Assembly: GCA_900318465.1 (NCBI GenBank)
Contig: ONKQ01000002.1
Location: 1 to 64,000, forward strand
Direction of reading: 5' to 3'
DNA: 64,000 nucleotides
DNA from: an uncultured Bacteroidales bacterium
GTDB taxonomy: Bacteria; Bacteroidota; Bacteroidia; Bacteroidales; F082
In this document: in pieces, positions 59,785 through 64,000 of the stretch
Layout: each line of letters begins with the position of its first letter
Numbering within the stretch: position 1 is the stretch's first letter
The notes under the pieces: generated by a model
Database searches by the model: none
Told to the model about the DNA's origin: nothing
What the model saw: only the letters and a program-made list of their open reading frames with translations
Made by a program: the position numbers and the translations under genes

Positions 59785-62232
59785 TTATCCAATCCCATAT
59801 TTCTCCGCCAGCAAGTCCATTAGTTCGTCGGCTTGGGTCATGAATTGTTGCGCGTCGTCTTTCCAATGGCGGTAATGCTTTTCTTTCTTGCCTTGACCGC
59901 GTAAGGTGTTCATCTTTGCAAGAAAAGTCGTATCGCGCTCCAATTGGGTGAACATGGGCAGCATCTTGTGGCAAAGGTCTTGTGCTTCAACGTATTTCGA
60001 CTCTTCAATGCAAGTGTTCATCAACACCATGTCCTCAGCAGTCGACTGGGTGAAAACAGTCAGCACTTGGCGGATGGCTTCTTCATCGTCACCCATCATT
60101 TGGCAAAAAGCGGGAAAATCGTCGGCGAAAACGCAATGGCTTTCTGTGTTCTCGCCATCGGTGGCAACGTTTCCGAACATGGTTTCCAACTCTTTCATAT
60201 TGAAGGGTTTCTGCAAGAATCCGTCGAAGCCTTCGGCCTTGGCTTTCTCGGTGGTGTATTCGATGCGGCCTGTCATCAGAATGACGGGTTTTTCAGGGTC
60301 GATTTCCTTGAAAAGCTTTAGGATGCCGTTGCCGGTCATGGCACCCATCTCGCGGTCAGTGAGGATATAATCGTAGTCGGCGAGTTGCGCTGCGGCACTT
60401 TCTATGTCGCTTTTTGAACGGCAAGGAATGGCTTGGTGGCCCAAACGCTGTAACATGTTGCCTACCACGCTCAACAAAGTGTTGTCGTCGTCGATGACTA
60501 AAATATTGAGGCTCTTGTTTTTGTCCTTCTCATCCGACTCGTTCTCCTTTGAGTTTTGCACCACCTCAACAGGAAGCCTAACCTCAAAATGAGAGCCTTT
60601 CCCAACTTCTGACTCGATGCCGATTTCGCCGCCGAGAAGGTCGACAAGACCCTTTACCACCGTCATGCCGTAGCCTGTGCCTTCAGCAAACTGGTTGTAG
60701 CTCTCGATGCGCACAAAAGGCTTGAACACTTCCTCGCGTTGGTCTTCGGGGATGCCCACTCCGGTGTCGATGATGTCGAAGACCACGAGGTTGCGCCCCA
60801 ATCGCGCCTTGAAGGTCACGCTGCCTTCCAATGTATATTTAATGCCGTTGGAAATTAGATTGGTCAATATCTGTCTGATTTTCAGCTTGTCGGAATTGAG
60901 GATAGTGTCGGCATCAATGTTGTTTTCAAAGTTGAATTGCAGGTTCTTGTGTTGGGCAATGGGCGCGAACATTTCTGCGATTTCGGCACATAGTTGACCG
61001 ATGTCGAAGGTTTCCTTGCTCACCTGTAGCTTGCCTTGTTCGAGGCTTGAGTATTCCAAAAGGTTGTTCAAAAGGTTGAGGATATGGTCGGCGGATTGCT
61101 GTATCGAGTTGATTTCCTTCTCGTTGTCGGTCTTGTCCATAAGTTCGACATGTCCCATGATGGAGCTTAGAGGCGCCTTGATGTCATGGCTGACCGAAAG
61201 CAGCAACTTGTGGCGACTTTCCATGATTTCCTCCGTCATTCTCTTGGCTTCCTCAGCGGCTCGTCTGGCTCGATAGCCTTTGTTTACATCGCTGATAATC
61301 AGGATAATGAAGATGATGATTAAGAACAAGGTGCCTGCTCCGATGAACATGGAAGTCCTCAGGTTTTCGTGTATCATCGCCTCGCTTTTCTCGATTTCGG
61401 TGATGGTGGAGTCGAGGATTTCTTCGTTGAGGCGTATTAATAAGGAGGAAATTTGTTCGGAGAGTTGGTTGTCGGCTTTGACGAGTTCCTGTGTCTTTTT
61501 CTCGTAGGCCTTGATCTTGTTCCAATACTCGGTTTTGGCCTTGTTGGACAGTATTCGCAGGTCGGCGAGGATGTTGACCGTGTCGGGACGTTGATGTTGG
61601 ATGTGGAGTGTGTCGGTGCGCTCAATGCTGATATGGACGATGCTATCTTCCTCAGTAGGAGGACTGAACACATTGCCGACACGCCGCCAGAAGCCTTTCT
61701 TCTCGTTTTTCGGCACACGGATGATGGTGTCTTTCGAGACGGTGGTCACGACAATCTCTTCTTCGGGTTGGGGCGGCACGTAATCGTCGATGGTGCGGTC
61801 AAATTCAGCCAAGGGGTTGAAGTCGTGGAACTGACGCGACAGTTCATTGCTGAGGCGTCCTTTGCTTTGGACAAGCCTTTCAATCTCGGCAATCATCATC
61901 TTGTTTTCCTCGCTGATTTCAAACAGCATGAGAGAGTCGGCCTGCGCCTTGAGTTCTTTGCGGTAGGCGTTGAACTCACGCTTGTATTTGGCCTGTTCGG
62001 TGAATGCGTACAGGTTGGCGGCGTTTTGGGCACCGTGTACGTTCATGGTGAATTGGTTGACCCAGTTGAGTGCTTCGTGCTGCGAGTTGATGTTGGAGCG
62101 TTGGTTCTCGATGGACTTGCGCAAGTCGGAAATGTAATAATACAAGGCAGCACAAAGCGCCATGACAAAGAGGTAAGTGATAACCACTTCCCAACTTGTG
62201 CGACGCTCGTATCTGTGATTTTGCTTTGCCAT
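59785..62232 (-). CDS. Hybrid sensor histidine kinase with receiver and Hpt domains
   Basis: An 815-residue inner-membrane protein. Membrane segment 1 (VVITYLFVMALCAALYYYI, about residues 15-33), a 280-residue periplasmic domain with helical, coiled-coil stretches, membrane segment 2 (FIGAGTLFLIIIFIILIISD), then HisKA with LSVSHDIKAPLSSIMGHVEL (phospho-His near 347). The ATPase domain has DKLKIRQILTNLISNGIKY and VFDIIDTGVGIPED; the receiver has VIDDDN and the Asp in YILTDREMG near 626; the Hpt domain at the end has EAQDLCHKMLPMF with His near 754. It likely feeds the regulator at 52577. The -7 element TATCTTTG (62240-62247, minus strand) is so close to the ATG that the mRNA may be nearly leaderless. 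Confidence 0.9.
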   Translation of the reverse strand: MAKQNHRYERRTSWEVVITYLFVMALCAALYYYISDLRKSIENQRSNINSQHEALNWVNQFTMNVHGAQNAANLYAFTEQAKYKREFNAYRKELKAQADSLMLFEISEENKMMIAEIERLVQSKGRLSNELSRQFHDFNPLAEFDRTIDDYVPPQPEEEIVVTTVSKDTIIRVPKNEKKGFWRRVGNVFSPPTEEDSIVHISIERTDTLHIQHQRPDTVNILADLRILSNKAKTEYWNKIKAYEKKTQELVKADNQLSEQISSLLIRLNEEILDSTITEIEKSEAMIHENLRTSMFIGAGTLFLIIIFIILIISDVNKGYRARRAAEEAKRMTEEIMESRHKLLLSVSHDIKAPLSSIMGHVELMDKTDNEKEINSIQQSADHILNLLNNLLEYSSLEQGKLQVSKETFDIGQLCAEIAEMFAPIAQHKNLQFNFENNIDADTILNSDKLKIRQILTNLISNGIKYTLEGSVTFKARLGRNLVVFDIIDTGVGIPEDQREEVFKPFVRIESYNQFAEGTGYGMTVVKGLVDLLGGEIGIESEVGKGSHFEVRLPVEVVQNSKENESDEKDKNKSLNILVIDDDNTLLSVVGNMLQRLGHQAIPCRSKSDIESAAAQLADYDYILTDREMGAMTGNGILKLFKEIDPEKPVILMTGRIEYTTEKAKAEGFDGFLQKPFNMKELETMFGNVATDGENTESHCVFADDFPAFCQMMGDDEEAIRQVLTVFTQSTAEDMVLMNTCIEESKYVEAQDLCHKMLPMFTQLERDTTFLAKMNTLRGQGKKEKHYRHWKDDAQQFMTQADELMDLLAEKYGIG

Positions 62233-62260
62233 GATGGTGCAAAGATATATCTTTTTTTCC

Positions 62261-62268
62261 TAATTTTG
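62261..62268 (+). promoter_or_regulatory. -7 promoter element of recQ
   Basis: TAATTTTG on the plus strand, 15 bases before the recQ ATG. It lies back to back with the minus-strand -7 element of the kinase gene at 62240-62247, forming a divergent promoter pair. Confidence 0.5.
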
Positions 62269-62282
62269 CTTGTCGAATTATT

Positions 62283-64000
62283 ATGTCAGAGCAAACCCGT
62301 TCCATATTGCAACGCTATTGGGGGTATCCCAATTTCCGCCCGCTTCAGGAGGATATCGTCGATTCGGTGATGGCGGGAAAAGACACGTTGGCTTTGCTGC
62401 CCACGGGAGGCGGCAAGAGCATTTGTTTCCAGGTGCCAGCGATGGCGATGGAGGGCTTGTGCTTGGTCATCACGCCGCTCATTGCTTTGATGAAGGATCA
62501 GGTGGCGCATTTGGTCGAAAAAGGTATAGCGGCAGCGGCTATCTATTCGGGTATGCATCCTGATGAGTTGGAATTGGCTTACAATCAGGCAGCCTACGGT
62601 CGGTTGAAGTTTTTGTATGTTTCGCCAGAACGTCTTCAAACTGAACAGTTTATCGAAACCGTAAAACGCATGAAAGTGTGCCTTTTGGCTGTTGACGAGT
62701 CGCATTGCATCTCGCAGTGGGGCTATGACTTCCGCCCGCCGTATCTGAAGATTGCAGAGATTCGTCCATATATGCTGAAGACACCCGTTTTGGCCCTAAC
62801 CGCAACAGCGACTGCCAAAGTGGTTGATGATATTCAGTTGCGTCTTGGTTTCAAGGAGAAAAACGTGTTCCAAAGCAGCTTTGAGCGTAAGAACTTGACT
62901 TATAATGTGCTTCATGAGGCTGATAAATACGGTGTGCTGCGCCGTAAGTTGGAAGCTATGAAGGAGGGAAGTGCCATCGTTTATGTGCGAAACCGGAAAC
63001 GTACCCAAGTCATTTCCGACTGGCTCAATTCGGTGGGCATCGCGGCTACGTTTTATCACGCAGGTTTGGACGCCCGGATGCGCGACGAGCGCCAAGAGCT
63101 TTGGATGAAGGGCAGGGTGAAGGTCATAGCGGCCACCAATGCTTTCGGCATGGGCATCGACAAGCCGGATGTGCGTTTGGTCATCCACATGGACTTGCCC
63201 GACAGCATCGAGGCGTATTTCCAAGAGGCGGGGCGTGCGGGCCGCGATTTGAAGCCTTCCGAAGCCTTTCTTCTTGTTTCGCCTGCCGACATCAAACAGT
63301 TGCAAGAGAATCTGGCGCAGTCGTTCCCCGAACTTGAACGCATCAAATTGATTTACAATGCCTTGGGAAACTATTTCAACATCCCTGTCGGTGCAGGTGC
63401 CAATGTGTCGTATCCGCTGATTCTCAAGGATTTTGCCGATAGGTACGGTTTCTCGATAATTGAAGTGTTCCATACGTTAAAAATTTTGGAGAGAGAGGGC
63501 TTTCTTGTGCTCTCCGACAGTTTCGATGAACCTTCGAAAGTGATGATAAAAGCCTCACGGGATGAGCTTTATGGATTTCAAGTCAACAACCCTCAATTTG
63601 GTGAATTGATTAAGTACATGTTGCGCAGTTTGCCTGGAGTGCTGACCGATTTTGTCAAAATTAATGAGGATACCGTTGCCAAGAGAATCGGTTTGTCGGT
63701 GGAGAAAGTGGTGGAGCAGCTGAAAAAATTGGAGAGTTTTCATTTCCTTTCCTACGCCCAGCGTCACGATAAACCCCAAGTGCTTTTTCTTTCAGAATTT
63801 GTTGACACAAAGCATTTTAACTTGTCAAAAGAGTATTATTATGACCGCAAGCGGGATGCCGAGGAACGTGTGAAGGCGATGATTGGCTTTGTGGAAAACG
63901 ATGAGGAATGTCGAAGCGTTCAGCTGTTGCGCTATTTCAACGAGAAGAAATCGAAACCTTGTGGCTATTGTGATGTTTGCCTGAGCAATGCGTCAACAAA
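62283..64000 (+). CDS. recQ: ATP-dependent DNA helicase RecQ (3' end outside the window)
   Basis: A partial frame of 572 codons without a stop. MSEQTRSILQRYWGYPNFRP and the helicase motifs are clear: LLPTGGGKSICFQVPA (motif I), TPLIALMKDQV (Ia), LLAVDESHCISQWGYDFRP (motif II, DESH instead of DEAH, and motif 0/aromatic loop), LALTATAT (III), VYVRNRKRTQ (IV), AATNAFGMGIDKPDVR (V) and YFQEAGRAGRD (VI). Near the window edge, KPCGYCDVC is part of the RecQ zinc-binding Cys set. The function is unwinding DNA in recombination repair. An HRDC domain may lie beyond the edge. Confidence 0.95.
   Translation, partial: MSEQTRSILQRYWGYPNFRPLQEDIVDSVMAGKDTLALLPTGGGKSICFQVPAMAMEGLCLVITPLIALMKDQVAHLVEKGIAAAAIYSGMHPDELELAYNQAAYGRLKFLYVSPERLQTEQFIETVKRMKVCLLAVDESHCISQWGYDFRPPYLKIAEIRPYMLKTPVLALTATATAKVVDDIQLRLGFKEKNVFQSSFERKNLTYNVLHEADKYGVLRRKLEAMKEGSAIVYVRNRKRTQVISDWLNSVGIAATFYHAGLDARMRDERQELWMKGRVKVIAATNAFGMGIDKPDVRLVIHMDLPDSIEAYFQEAGRAGRDLKPSEAFLLVSPADIKQLQENLAQSFPELERIKLIYNALGNYFNIPVGAGANVSYPLILKDFADRYGFSIIEVFHTLKILEREGFLVLSDSFDEPSKVMIKASRDELYGFQVNNPQFGELIKYMLRSLPGVLTDFVKINEDTVAKRIGLSVEKVVEQLKKLESFHFLSYAQRHDKPQVLFLSEFVDTKHFNLSKEYYYDRKRDAEERVKAMIGFVENDEECRSVQLLRYFNEKKSKPCGYCDVCLSNAST

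Noticed and set aside
61453-62370. Rightward open frame of 305 codons
   Set aside because: Antisense to the hybrid kinase and running into the recQ start; no motifs.

Overview
The window looks like chromosomal DNA of a member of the Bacteroidota, most likely order Bacteroidales; the genus cannot be fixed from sequence alone. The support is: promoters of the Bacteroidota type (TTTG, about 19 bases, TAnnTTTG, best at 501-531 and 52542-52572), almost no Shine-Dalgarno sequences, two proteins with type IX secretion C-terminal domains, TonB-dependent outer-membrane receptors, an ATP-type PEP carboxykinase, a fused NfnAB-like flavoprotein, and the cluster DUF1599 / DoxX-like / tpiA. No rRNA, tRNA, CRISPR array or intact insertion sequence was seen.

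Layout. 1-574: the start of a leftward gene, a non-coding stretch with hairpins, and a dispersed palindromic repeat. 574-8879: NfnAB fusion, a small unknown gene, a MORN-repeat protein coupled to a TonB receptor, and a second large outer-membrane barrel receptor. 8915-25503: housekeeping and envelope genes: GNAT acetyltransferase, C69 dipeptidase, PhzF-like protein, DUF1599, DoxX-like membrane protein, oligopeptide-type permease, acyl-ACP thioesterase, secreted esterase with LysM, tpiA, prmA, a 1523-residue exported protein, dnaN, DUF6263 protein. 25600-27290: an ATPase/nuclease gene with an iteron array, apparently placed between pckA and a terminator-like repeat. 27324-33349: pckA, a DUF4160/DUF2442 pair, and a leftward run of a secreted C10 protease, a lipoprotein and msrA. 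33513-40186: tandem paralogous CPA2 antiporters and topB. 40326-50506: an accessory-rich stretch (two more ATPase/nuclease genes and a DUF262/HNH protein) interleaved with pncB, a phosphate transport operon and an agmatinase-family gene. 50582-64000: MBL-fold protein, coiled-coil lipoprotein, sigma-54 response regulator, another ATPase/nuclease, a structured RNA or leader, a T9SS-secreted GH123/DUF4091-like protein, a hybrid histidine kinase and the 5' part of recQ.

How it fits together. The core genes cover redox balance (NfnAB, pckA, tpiA), DNA maintenance (dnaN, topB, recQ) and envelope function (receptors, T9SS cargo, ion and phosphate transport). Laid over this are accessory ATPase-PD-(D/E)XK genes. 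Two of them (25895 and 48167) are each preceded by exactly three direct repeats at a fixed 34- or 32-base period, and the two repeat sequences share 13 of 20 positions although their spacers differ. This iteron-plus-ATPase arrangement is the best candidate here for a poorly described system. Several families of short intergenic repeats are also present, some touching stop or start codons and one apparently translated inside a membrane protein gene.
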